From Gnetum montanum (lineage: Eukaryota; Streptophyta; Gnetopsida; Gnetales; Gnetaceae), in NCBI GenBank assembly GCA_015680685.1, contig MNCI01027502.1:412086-476085 (forward strand): a stretch of 64,000 nt of DNA, written 5' to 3'. The position numbers and the translations under genes are program-made. This document shows, in pieces, positions 11,457 to 23,286 of this stretch (position 1 is the first letter of the stretch; every line of letters starts with the position of its first letter). Below the pieces are notes generated by a model. It was not told the origin of the DNA. It ran no database searches and worked only from the letters and a program-made list of their open reading frames with translations.

Positions 11457-13199
11457 TTGGTCCCTCTTTGTTGATGTTTAGAGGAGTGGCCCAAGAGACG
11501 TCAACAAAGAAAGTAAAACACAGTAGCAAGCTAGGCACCAACATTACTCGTTAGCACCTAATCAGTGGTTGGTTTACCATGCTCAAGAATGCTAAGGGTA
11601 ATGGTATGCTAGAGATAAAGGATGTAGGGAGTGTACTAGGGGATAATAAGGGAATGAAATGCAAATAGTGTGATACTACAAGGTGTAGAGTCAGTAGGGT
11701 TGAGGGTGATCATGGAACCAAGGTGGCTTATCACCAAAATAGTGATCTCTTGCCAAAATGATTATGAGATAATTAGTGCCCATGGTACCAAAATGGATTG
11801 CCCTTGAAATTGTGATCTCTCATTGGAGTGCTTATGAGAAGGTCAATGTGAATTCAAGGTTGGACCCATTGTAAAATTGAAACTCTACTAATTTTTGCTT
11901 AGGGACATGCTTTGCCCCATTTTCCTTTTTCTTTTCTTTTGTTGCATTTTTTGCTTTTTGATTGTGAGGTGAACCTACTTTGGGTTCTACACATTGCAAA
12001 ATGCTAGCTATGCGATACTTTCCATTAGGTGAACTATGTGCCACCTAATGGACTTTGCTTTGTGGCAACTATGTCACATTTGTAGGATAGGTGTTTCCTC
12101 CCGAAGATGACTTATGTTACATTTTCTTGGGCTTTGACTAGCCCACAAAAGATCCCTATGAGATGAGTTACGTTACATCCACAGTGGATTCTATGGTTGA
12201 CTTAGGGAAGATGCCATATGCATAAAAGGGGTTTCAAGCTTAGTGATGTAGGAGAAGGCAAGGGAAATGCAAGGTGAAAGGTGTAGATGCAAGTAGGCTA
12301 TAGTGGGGTAAATAGAGATGTGCACTCTTGAGTGGCTTAGCTAACCTGATCATGCACATCAAAGTGATGTGGTGACTTGCTACTACTATGAGATGCATCT
12401 CTACATGAGCACCTCTAGAGCTTCATCTTGCAAACACAGCTCAAAGAAAACAAGAAAACAAATACACAACATGAGATGAGAGTAAACTGCTAGATGCAAG
12501 GGTGTTGCAACTACTACAATAATTGAATTAGTTGCAAGTGTTTGAAAAGCTAGTAAAGATGTTAAGGGCGATGATGTTATAGATGCTCAAGAGCTTAAGC
12601 AATGGCAAGAGCCCAAAGAAAAATTAATAAAATGGGGGGGGGGGGGCATAATGCTACAAATGNNNNNNNNNNNNNNNNNNNNNNNNNNNNNNNNNNNNNN
12701 NNNNNNNNNNNNNNNNNNNNNNNNNNNNNNNNNNNNNNNNNNNNNNNNNNNNNNNNNNNNNNNNNNNNNNNNNNNNNNNNNNNNNNNNNNNNNNNNNNNN
12801 NNNNNNNNNNNNNNNNNNNNNNNNNNNNNNNNNNNNNNNNNGGGGGGGGGGGGGCATAATGCTACAAATGTTCCAAAGGACTCTTCCAATAAGAGCTCAA
12901 GGTACCAGCCAAATGCCCAAAGCTAGTAGTGTTGTAAGTGCCACCCAAAGCTGGTAGTGCTACAAGTGTTGCCCAAAGTTGGTAGTGTTGGCACCAATGA
13001 TAGGAGATTTGAAAGATCAGAAAAATGTCCAAGGTTAGTTCTGGAAGATCAGCAAAATGTCAAGGAGCGGTAATGCTACAAATGTCCCAAAGGCCTCTCT
13101 TGATGATAAGGAATCCATTTTGGAACTATAGTGTCCCTACCCCACCCATGAGATGCAAGTAGATGAGGGGTGAATCGGAAGTATTCTTGCTCACTTGTT
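11457..13199 (-). other. 3' non-coding region of E2
   Basis: Lies between integrase and the 3' LTR. I see no ORF with family resemblance. It includes the polypurine tract at its LTR end and an assembly gap at 12663-12841. Some local words (GTGCCACCCAAAGCTGGTAGTG) repeat around 12910-12990. Confidence 0.5.
12663..12841. other. Assembly gap at a poly-G run
   Basis: 179 N. The sequence before it (G run, CATAATGCTACAAATG) and the sequence after it (G run, CATAATGCTACAAATG) are the same. This suggests two contig ends that overlap and were not joined. ORFs called across the N run are artefacts. Confidence 0.9.
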
Positions 13200-13570
13200 T
13201 GCAAAATTTTGTATGGTGAACTGTGAACCTAGTTTAAGGTCCTAGTAGACCATATGCTTTACTATTTTAAGGTCCTAGTAAACCATGAACCTAGTTTAAG
13301 GTCCTGGTAGATCATGGTGTGCTAGTTTATAGTTCTAGAAAACTACTGCATGCCAGTTTAACATCATAGTGGATGTGCAACTATGTTAGTTTAACATCAT
13401 GACCCAAGGATGATATATGCTAGTTTATAGTCATGGCAGATTAGTTATGCCAATTTATAATCATAGCAGACTATCTGTGCCACTTTATAGTCATAGTGGA
13501 TTATTTGTTCCAATTTAGAGTTGTAGTAGACTAGTTGTGCTAGTTTAGAGTTGTAGTAGACTATTGCTAA
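13200..13570 (-). repeat. Tandem short repeats after E2 integrase
   Basis: About ten degenerate copies of a 30-40 bp unit of the form CTAGTTTAAGGTCCTAGTAGACCATG, drifting to CTAGTTTAGAGTTGTAGTAGA on the integrase side. Single copies of the same words occur at 17255-17290 and several at 22780-22950, that is on both sides of the opposite-strand ORF. Tandem repeats downstream of pol are common in Tat elements. Confidence 0.7.
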
Positions 13571-16500
13571 CCTTTCTTCGTTGAGATGCAGTGCTATGTA
13601 CTAGGTGTAGTAAGGCTTTAGATACAAGTGGTTTATTGGATTGGAAAATTCATTGCCATCATGGTTAGTAAGCTTGAATGCTCCATCATTATAGGCTTTT
13701 AACTCCAAGAAAGGTCCTTCCCAGTTGGCTAAGAATTTGTCTGTATGTTTGTGAATGACCTTGAGGACTAGGTTCCCTTTCTTGATCGGGTGTTGATGCT
13801 AATTATGATAGTGTTTCTGTCGTTGTGTTTGTTGGTACCACTCAATATGATCAAGTGTCTACATGCACTCCTCCTCTATTGAGTTAAGGTCCATGGTTCT
13901 CAACTTGTCATTTTGAGTGTCATTAATGAAGCTTGAGAGCATGACACAGAGCAATGGGACCTAAAATTTAAAAGGCAATATGGCTTTAGACCCATAAACT
14001 AAACTATATGGTGTCTTACCTATTGTAGCTCTATGTGTTGTGTGATATGCATAGAGTATAGACATCAATTGGTCATTCCATTGCCATTTGCTACTATTAA
14101 GCATCTTTTTTAGAAGGTTTGATGATGACTTTCCACTTGGCCATTTGGCTATGGGTAGTACAGTGACAAGAAGGAATGTTTGATTTTGAAGCTCTTGCAA
14201 AGGCTTTGGTTTCGACACTACTAAATTGTGGCTCATTTTTTGTGACTATGGTCATGGGTAAACCAAAATAGGTCATTATGTTATTGCGTGGTACGAATTT
14301 GTAGACCTATTGCAATGTTGTCTTCCTAAGGGAAATAACTTCAACCAACTTGGTAAAATACTTAGTTGTAGTTATGATGAAGCTATGTCCCGTAGAAAAC
14401 ATAGGCGTTATAGGTCCAATGATGTCCAACCCCCAACGTTGGAATGATCACATGATCTATGTTGTATGCAGTTCAATTTGTGGCCCATGCATTAAGTTTC
14501 CATGCCATTGACATGTGTCGCAAGTCTTAACCTTGGAGACACAATCATGCTCCATGTGAGGCCAGTAGTAGCATAAGCATCTGGTCTTCACTACCATTTC
14601 CCTAGATGTTATGTGGTCTCTGTACAGTTCCTTGTGGACTTCTTTAATGATCATCTGCACTTTGCTATTGCTCATGCAAGTTAGTAGTATTCCATTGTAG
14701 GGTCTACAAAAAAAAATGTTATTTTCCATGATAACGTACTATCGTAATTGTTTATGCACTATGTCCTTTTGGGTAGTGGTTAGATGCCATGGAGGTTCAC
14801 CTTGTAGAAGGTACACCTTAATGGCATTGTATCATTCCACTTTGTGAGTTGTGCTTATTGTGGATATGGATGCAATATTAGTAGTTTGCATGATAGGCAC
14901 AGTGCAATCCACCACCGAGGTGGGAAATGCATGAAACATGTTAGGTGCAATGCTTAAGGCTAATGTTGCTAATGCATTGGCTATGGAGTTTTCATTGCAG
15001 GGGATATGCTAAACATTAGGAATTTCAAATTGTTTGAGCAAGTGCTTCGCAAGGTAACAATAATGTTGTAAAGGTTGGGGTTTATAAGCATAGAACTCTA
15101 TAACTTAGTTGACCACTAATTGCGAGTTACCTCAGATCATTAGTTTTTGTATTTCTAGTTCATAAACTTCTAGGATGCTCAAGAGAATACCTTCATACTC
15201 TACCACATTGTTAGTGCATGAAAATACAAAATGATACATGAAGGGTTGGATCTCTCCAGAGGGGAACATGATTATAGTAGGGGTGCTACTCCCTTGAGAT
15301 GTTGAAGAGCCATCAAAATGGGAGAGTGCCTTGAAGTTATCAGGCACTTGATTTATGCTAGTGACATGCTTATCTAGAAATTTGGAATCTATTACTGCTT
15401 GATCATCGATTGAGGAAGCCACACATTATGTGGCTATTGCTTGACCTTTGGTTGATGCTTGTACAACATAATGTAGGTCAAACTCTACAGTTATTACTTT
15501 CTGTCATGCAATGTGACTACTCTCGTACATATTCATGGTAATTGCTGGGAGTACATTACTTTTGCAGATGATGTTAACTTGATTGTAGAAAAGATAGTAC
15601 CTCCACTTCTTAAGTGCAAAGACTAAGGCAAGGCAATTATTTTTCACATCATTATACTTTGCTTCATAGGCAACCAATGCATGGCCTAGGTAGTATACTA
15701 GGAACCTTGTGTCATCATCTCACTTTTAGCAAAGTAGAGTAGCAATGGATGTGTCAGAGGTATCAAGGTAGATGAAAAATGATTTATCTCCTTGTGGAGT
15801 GTAGACCATTGGAAGTTGAGCTAGCTCTTATTTAAGGTTGTAAAGGCCTCTTGGCATTGAGCCATCTACTCAAAGTGGACACCTTTCTTGAGCAAGTATT
15901 ACATTAGTTGAAACTTTTTGGTCAACCGTGTGATAAACCTACATATGAAATGCAATCTACCTTGTAACCCTCATAGCTTCTTAAGGTTAGCCAGTGGTGC
16001 TAAGCTGATAATGGCCTTAACCTTATTAGGGTCTATGTGTATGCCTACTTTAGATACTATGAATCGTAGCATGTGGCTTGACTTGATACCAAAGAAAAAT
16101 TTCTTAGGATTTAACCTAAGTTCATACTTTAGAAAATGTTTAAGTAGAAGGTCCAAGTCATCTGTGTGGTTGTGTGCTACTTTGGACTTGACTGCTATGT
16201 TTTCAACATAATCATTGAGAAAACCTAACATGTAATTGCTAAAACTATATGTCATGGCTTGTTGATAAGTTTGGTTTATGTTCTTAATTCCAAAGGGCAT
16301 CATAGTATAATAGAATGTATCCCAATGGTTCATAAGGTACTACTGAGTTGGTCCTCTAGGTTGATTTGAGTTTGGTTGTACCCCGAGAACCCATCCATGA
16401 AAGACAACAAGACATGACTAGATGTGGTATCGACCAATTGGTTAATACTAGGCAATGGAAAATCATCTTTAATGGTTTCCTTTTTTAGGTTCTAGAATTC

Positions 16501-17094
16501 TATGCAAATGTGTATACTTACACTTTTCTTGGGTACAACCACAATGTTGGGAGACCCAGTGTGCATACCCAACAGCCTGGATGAAACCAACTTTGTAGAG
16601 CTTAGTGATTTCTTCACAAACTACCAATGACACCTCAAGCCTAACCTTGCTATCTTTCTACTTAACTAGTTTTATGCTGGGATCAAGGATTATGTTATGT
16701 TGCACTACGTGAGGATCTAGGTCTGGCATGTCTTCGTAAGCCCATACGAATACCTTAATGTTATCATTGAGTACCTTTGCAATGTTTTGGACATGTTGAG
16801 ACTCTAACAAAAAACTAAGTTTTAATGTTTTTTCCTTGCTATTAGGGGTTGCTATAGGGATCTTAATGAGTGGATCCTCAGTGATGTCACTTGCCTCTAG
16901 ATCTAGAGCTTTGACTAGATGGTCTAGCCAATCTAGCAATGCCTCTACAAATGTTATGTATTCATTGTAGGCTATGGGCTCAAGGTCTAGACATTGTGGA
17001 TCGATACACCACATGACATCACCATGGAATCCAATAAAGACCAGAGGTAAGTGAAGATGCTCATACATAGCCATGTTGTATTTCTACAATAATC
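13571..17094 (-). pseudogene. pol: pol exon 2 of E2: RT, RNase H, second RNase H, integrase
   Basis: Starts at splice acceptor TTTTTTGTAG|GATTATTG. Order in transcript sense: pre-RT linker (17074-16658, with VFVWAYEDMPDLDPHVV); RT (about 16640-15960) with YTMMPFGIKNINQTYQQ and YVEN where YVDD is expected; RNase H (about 15850-15500); second RNase H (15422-15132) with HFDGSSTSQG and VEYEG; integrase zinc domain (14729-14457) with YYWPHMEHDC and CDTC; integrase core with GLDIIGPI, but KNEPQF where DNGxQF is expected; and a C-terminal part (about 13800-13600) with NWEGPF and HDGNEFSNPINHLYLK. This is the standard Tat gene order including the extra RNase H. Catalytic losses in RT and integrase, plus stops that are mostly TAG, show it is dead. 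Confidence 0.88.
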
Positions 17095-20000
17095 CTACAA
17101 AAAATAACTAGAAAAAAAATCAATTCACACATATCTTAATGAGAGAAATATGCATAAAATGAAGGAAGGTAATGTAATATTATTTCACCTAAGTATGTAG
17201 ATGTGATGTTAAAAAAGCAAGTATGCATGGAATTTTTTTAGGCCTTGGTAGGACATGGATGTAGTTTAAGGTCTTAGTGGACCCTAGGATGCTAGTTTCA
17301 GATCTTAGGGGATCGGTGGCATGCACTAGATGCATCATTTTAGGCTAGGCTAGGTGTGCTTAGGGCACAAAGTGTGACTGGGTGTTCACTAGGTAGCAAG
17401 AAAAATCAAAAAAAAATCTATGTTTGGTTACTGCACTCCCACCCAACTATGCTCCCATCCAACTACACTCTGCACTACGTAAACAGGGTTAAGCATAGTC
17501 CCGAGGTTGGTAAATCATTAAGTGATCTTGAGGGGTATAAAAGCACATTTCACCTTAGGTAAGTCTATCACTTTCAAAGGTAAAAAAAAAAATTTTAAAG
17601 CATAGCACACTATTTTTGAAGACCGTAGTTTCCAAGATGATGTGCCAAAGTGAATGTCAGCACTTGAACTGAAAAACATTAATGAGGGAAAGCAGGCACT
17701 GGGACACCTACCATGGACATGCATGAAGGAGTAGAGGGCATCATTGTTTGCCAAGTACCCTAACTACATTCTTTCCTTTTTTCATTTTTATTCTTTTCTT
17801 TGCTTTTCTCTCTACATCAAAGGTTTGGGGCTATAGGTGTTGGTAGTGCCCTACCATGGCAAGGAACACCATTGCTGCTATGGACTTTTTGGCCATGAGG
17901 AGTATGCACATTGGCAGTAAGGGTTTTGGAAATGAGGGTTTTGTTACTATGCATGTAGGATTTTATGGGCTATGAATGTAGGGGTTTTACTATAATTTTT
18001 TCTAGATTGCAAAGGCAAAGTGGTGATTAGGGCTTGGCCATGGAAGCTAGGGATGCTCAGCTACATGCACAAGGTTCTCTATAATTTTTTTTCTTTTACA
18101 TTTTTCGCGTATAGGGTAGGAGATTTGGGTCTTGGAGGTAGCTACCAAAAGCCACCATCCATAGGGTTAAGGGCAAGGTCTATAATTTTTTTTATATTTT
18201 ATAGAAGAAAATGCATGGTAGGGAGGGTTTGTATGAGTTGTGACCACTACAGTAGCCACTGTGGCCATCGGTAGAAAAGCCAAGACTTTTTTTTTGGGAA
18301 GTTATACTAGTAGGGTAGGGTGAGAGGTGCCTAAAACCTGGTTCACTAGCCACAACTAGGACTATGATTCCATCTTATAGGTGCAGTTCATGCAAAGTGT
18401 CTATTAAAATTACCATTTCTCAACAATTAGTTTTTTAGTTCTTTTTGACATTTGGGACCACACTTGATGGGGAGCATGGTCGATAGTTAGAAATTTTTTA
18501 TTGCAATCCAGGACTATACTCTGCAGTGTTCTAAAGTGTGGCTAGAGTTAAGAAAATTTGCTATCTTTCTGGACTATGCTCTTAGAGGTAACCCAAAGTT
18601 AGAATTTTTTTTTACTATTCTAGATTATGTTTCCTGGAGTTAAAAGGAATGTTTTGCAAAATTTGTGCAAAGTGCTAAACTTGTGAAACATACAATGCTA
18701 ATGCAAAATTTCCAAAACATGCAAATTGTAATGCTAAACGTGCAAACATATGAAACAAAATGCTAATGCTATGAAAATTGTATGTACCCCAATGAGTACT
18801 ACATGAGTCAAATGTACATGTTGATGTCCTATGCAGACGAGGGCCAAGGAGCCCTAAGATATTTTTACTAATCCTATGCTTTTTGATGTTAATTTTTTGC
18901 TAAGATTAATTTTTGTCAAATTTTTGCATCTACTATATACTAAGGCTTTGTATGTTACTTTGCAGTTGTAGGATGTTGCTGAAGCCCATCCTTGTCATTG
19001 TGGAGCTCGTTGGCATTCTCTATTGCATGAGTGAACCTATTCTCAACACACTTGCAGTCAATATGCAAGTGGGTTGCCATGTGGTGTGGTTTCAACTAGG
19101 GACACATGAGTTCATGGCATTTCTACTATAGCACTTCAGTATGATGATGTGGTCATACTTAATGGTGAAGGCTATGAGCATCATCATCAAGACATTACTG
19201 CCTAGGGCTAACTAGGACATATTGAGGTTCATGTCCAATGAGCCCATTACTGGCAATGATGGAGTAGGTGGTTCAGGTAGAGGCCCAAGGGGTTCTTGAT
19301 CCTTGTCTAGGATTTGGTAGATGCCAGAGTTTTCTTGATACTATAAGAGCAACATCCTCTTTGTTGCTCTGTGCATGCACACTTTGTTCTAGAACCCACC
19401 TGGAATGGTATACTGTGCTAGAGAGTAAGTGCTCTTATGATTTTTTGCATTGTGTTCCTCTACTATTAGCTCATGCTAAGTTTGCTAACTACTAACTACT
19501 CATGCTTGATGTAAGATTTAGAGTTGAAAATCAGGGTCTCTATGATGAAGAAGAGGCTCTTGCCTTGACTTGTACCACCCTAGAGGTATTTTCCTCTAAC
19601 TCAAATGTTTGAGAGGTTATAGTTGAGTAGTTGGGAGTTGATCTAAAGGATTACCCTACTCAGTACCTAAGGGTGTTTGAGCGGTGCAAGACCCATGATT
19701 GGCTTAATGAGAAGTGGGCTAGTGGTGAGATCAACCTCAAGGAGCTGCTTATGCCACCACTTCCATCCTACATACCATTTGTTTTGCATAAGCATCTACT
19801 ATTTTTGATTTTATGCTTGCTCACATATACTTGTTAATTTGCCCTTGCATAGTGTTAGCATTGTTTTTTCCTTTATTATAGTAGTAGTTTCTTCAGGAGA
19901 GGTGATAGTTTTCGTCACATGCCGTACTGATGCCACCCTCATCATGAAATATGGTAATATGGTGGAGGTGCAGAATTGGTTATGCTACCAAGCCTCAGAG

Positions 20001-23000
20001 GTGCTAACCAGTTAGCTCACACATGCTAGGTTGATGGACCTTTTCTTGGCCCTTAGCCCAAGCATTTCAGTGGCTAAAATGGTCATCATCATAGACTCCT
20101 TTAGCAACGATGTTCACCACTTCACCATCCATGTGTGCAGTGTGAAAGTAGCTCTAGATGTCAATGAGGCCTTCTTCATTGACCTCTTTGGCCTTCCCAC
20201 TGAAGACTTGTTGGTTGTTGACAAGGCTAATAGGGAGGTGGACCATAGAGGAGAGATCAAGGACTAGTTTGGGGTCACTCGATCTCATAAGGGCATGTGC
20301 ATCAAGAGTATGCATATGACTTAAGTCTAGGAGTGCTACCCTCTCTTTTATGTCTATTCCTTCCTAAAGTTGCTCTTCCAAGAAAAAGTCCTTAGCATGG
20401 AGTTGGTGCAGGTGAAGAAAGAGGTGTTGCAGGAGGGCATGAGGTTCAACTAGGCCTCCTATATCACCACTGACCTACACATAGAGATCAGCAAGCTATG
20501 CTTCAACCTCCAAGTGAGGTCCCATGTACACTTTGCATTCTTCTCAAGGTATCTATGAAGGTTCATGGAGCTCCTAGTGATTTGAGATAGTGGACAATGG
20601 ATCATGCAAGACTATGAGTAGTTGTCTAAGCCTTGAGTTAAGCACATGTTCACAACCACTTATGTGTAAGACCCCCTAGAAGAGATCGAGAGATCAATGA
20701 GTCATACTCAGTGATGACCAAAGGTCTCTTGGGATGATCACATTATTCATGTGATAGCATGGGAAATTGTCCCCCAGTTGTTATTGGGGATGTGAACAAG
20801 GCTAACTGCTATATTGCAAAAATGGTATAGCCATCCAAGGCAAACATCAAGAGGACCTGCTTCTGAGAGGAGGCTACTCCTAAGGTTGGGCAAGTAGGCA
20901 CCAAGAAGATTCACCTCAAGATCCCCAACTTGTGCACATAGGTTTTAGGTTAGTATTTGTATATTGCTAGATGCATTCATTTTATATTTTTTATGTTTAT
21001 ATTTTTTTATGTTTTTTGCTATGTTATACTAATGCTAACATGTTATATTTGTAAATTAGGCGAGAGGGCTACCAAAGTAGTAGCAACAATAGTAGCAGAG
21101 GTGGCCCCTCCTTAAGCTAAGGAGGGGGAAGCACACAGGGAGGAGCTGCATGAGGCTACAAACACTCTCTAGTAGTTGGAGGTAGAGGGGCTATTCCACC
21201 CCAATGAGGGTAATTTTTCCAACCTCTTTGATGCTGTGTAGCTAGGAGATCCCCTTGCTCTTACACCTAAAGGCTTGCCAGGTAACTGCCCTAGATTACT
21301 ATTTATTGTTGCTCTTTTGCTCTTGCATGTTTAGCTATTCAATTTTTGCTAAGTGAATTGTTTTTTTTTAGCCTCAAATGAGCCTTCTAGTGGTCCACCA
21401 TCCATGTATACCTACCACATGAAGCTATGGGTAGAAACACCAAACAAGTTTTCCTTCATGGAAGGCATTGTTAAGGACATGGTAGATAACCTATAGTAGG
21501 CATATCTCGAGCTCGGTATGCATATGATGTTGTTTTTCTTATGTTTCTTTACTGATTTAATGCTTAGTCTATGGATAAGATTGATTTTCTTATTGTATGC
21601 AAATAGTTTCTAAGCTTCACAAAGATATGAGTAGTGTGGCTAAAGTAGATGCCATCCTCGAGTTCCCTCCTAAATTGGAGTAGGTACCTCGTTGTATATA
21701 CGAGGCAACCAACAAGTGTGCACTTTTCTACATGAAAGTGTTATGGGTCTACAAGCACTCAAACAAGCACCTATGGAAACATATGCATGAACTTTAGGAA
21801 AGAGTGATGATCCAAGACAGGAAGATTAAGGACCTTCAATTTTAATATGACTTCCTGGTGGCTTGATCATTGGAAGATAATACCTAGCAGACCACAGAGA
21901 TTGATTATGCCAGGTACTAGTTGGCCATTTGAGGTAAGAACAAGGGCACCTAGGAGATCATTAAGTAGTGGTTATAGATGGATCTACTTGCCAAAAATAA
22001 TTAGGACTAGGGGTAGATGCAAAAAAACCATAAATACCACTATAAGCATGAGCGAGATGCATATCTTCAATAGTTGAAGGAAGAGTTTGTTGAATTCCAC
22101 CACCACGAGATATTTCTTGAGGAAATAAGTGGGAGATGGGCCTTTGAGATATTTGCTCATCATATAGTGGTTAGTCATTCTCCAGAGAGGTAGTTTGTCA
22201 TGCCCTCAAGGGAGGCTTTATCTGCTACATTTTTCATGGAGCTGCTCACATGGACCATGGTGGACAAAGGAAAGACCCTCATGGAAGTTGACTTTGACCA
22301 AAAAGACTAGACATGACTATCTAAGGCCAAGATCCTCCAATGCTTGAAGGAGGGCCTTAATAGTTTTCCTCTAGACATGATCGATGAGAACCTCTTAGGT
22401 TAGCTTTTTATGTAGCTTTTACACTTTTCATGTTTTTGTGTTAGCTTGTATATTGTACATTTTCTTAAAAGTTCACTATTTTGTTATTACTATATTGTTA
22501 ATAGGCACCAAGTGATATTGTAGGCCCCAATGGCATGGCAGATGAAGAAGGACCTCCACCCCCACCTAGTACCACTGGTTGAGCATATCCTAATGTAGCC
22601 ATCCTGTGGGAATTTTTGCACTCTTTGTGAATTTTTTGCTATATAGTGCAAACGATCATGCTATGTACTATTATTTCTATGAGATGTGATCAATATTTTC
22701 TCATATGATGTGTAAGAATTTTGCATTTGTTTGTTATGTTTTTAATGCTAATAATGTAATGAATTGATGCAACTAGTGATTACTAGTTTTAGGCCATTTT
22801 AGGGTACGTGTCTAGATAGCGTGTTGATAGTTTTAGGCCATTTCAAGCCCTTATGGTATTTTAAGGCCATTTTGAGCCATGTGATAGATGGAAGAAAGTT
22901 GCCAGTTTTAGGCCATGATAGACCATACAATAGTTTAAGGCCTTTTCAAGCTAAGGTGTATTTTTGTAATTTTGAATTCTATGATTTTTATGTATTTTAA

Positions 23001-23286
23001 TATTTTTCATGTGTATGCTAATAGCTATTAAAAAGGTAAACTTAACAAGTGAAAATGAAAAAAGAAGAAGAAGTAAATGTGTAATTAAGCAAACAATGTA
23101 AAAAATGCAAACAACCAAATGTGAATGCCCAAACAAGATGCAAGCAAGAAAAATATGTAGAGGTTTGGAGTAGGTAGGCACCTAGTGAGCATTGGACTAA
23201 GGGGATGCCTTAGTTGCATAGTTGCTTCCTAACCTGATGTGCATTAGTGGGCATGTAGGGACTGGATGATACTATGAGGTACTCAC
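17095..23286 (-). other. Candidate 6.2 kb phase-1 intron in E2 pol
   Basis: Donor CAAG|GTGAGTAC at 23286 and acceptor TTTTTTGTAG|GA at 17095. The protease frame reads to the donor as FDIVDEGQ plus one base, and the frame of the RT exon begins with the two bases needed to complete a glycine codon, so splicing would restore one pol frame. Ogre elements are known to splice an intron between protease and RT, but theirs are short. This one would contain the whole opposite-strand ORF. The part 17095-18900 has no minus-strand coding signal; it holds LTR-like words (AACTATGCTCCCATCCAACTAC near 17445, GGACTATACTCTGCAG near 18512). Confidence 0.7.
19500..22582 (+). pseudogene. Opposite-strand spliced ORF of E2 (copy 2), unknown function
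   Basis: Exons: about 19500-19790, 19882-20947, 21060-21282, 21372-21515, 21607-22398 and 22505-22582. Introns are short (about 90-110 bp) and T-rich, with donors G|GTTAGT, G|GTAACT, G|GTATGC and G|GTTAGC and acceptors AATTAG, TTTTAG, AATAG and AATAG. Those bounding the three middle exons are all phase 1. The 264-codon exon at 21607 stays in one frame without an indel, broken only by 13 TAG, 3 TGA and 1 TAA. The largest exon holds KVALDVNEAFFIDLFGLPTE; the C-terminal half is Gln/Lys/Glu-rich and probably coiled-coil; the last exon ends GPPPPPSTTG. No catalytic motif is recognised. Its place between protease and RT, on the other strand, is shared with E3. It may be an antisense extra ORF of the kind described in Tat elements, here in an unusual location. 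Confidence 0.75.

Noticed and set aside
12587-12926. ORFs across the N run
   Set aside because: Open only because N translates to unknown residues.
21607-22398. Reading TAG as glutamine (altered genetic code or suppression)
   Set aside because: TGA and TAA also occur, catalytic motifs in the same elements are mutated, and C-to-T decay at CAG explains TAG without a new code.
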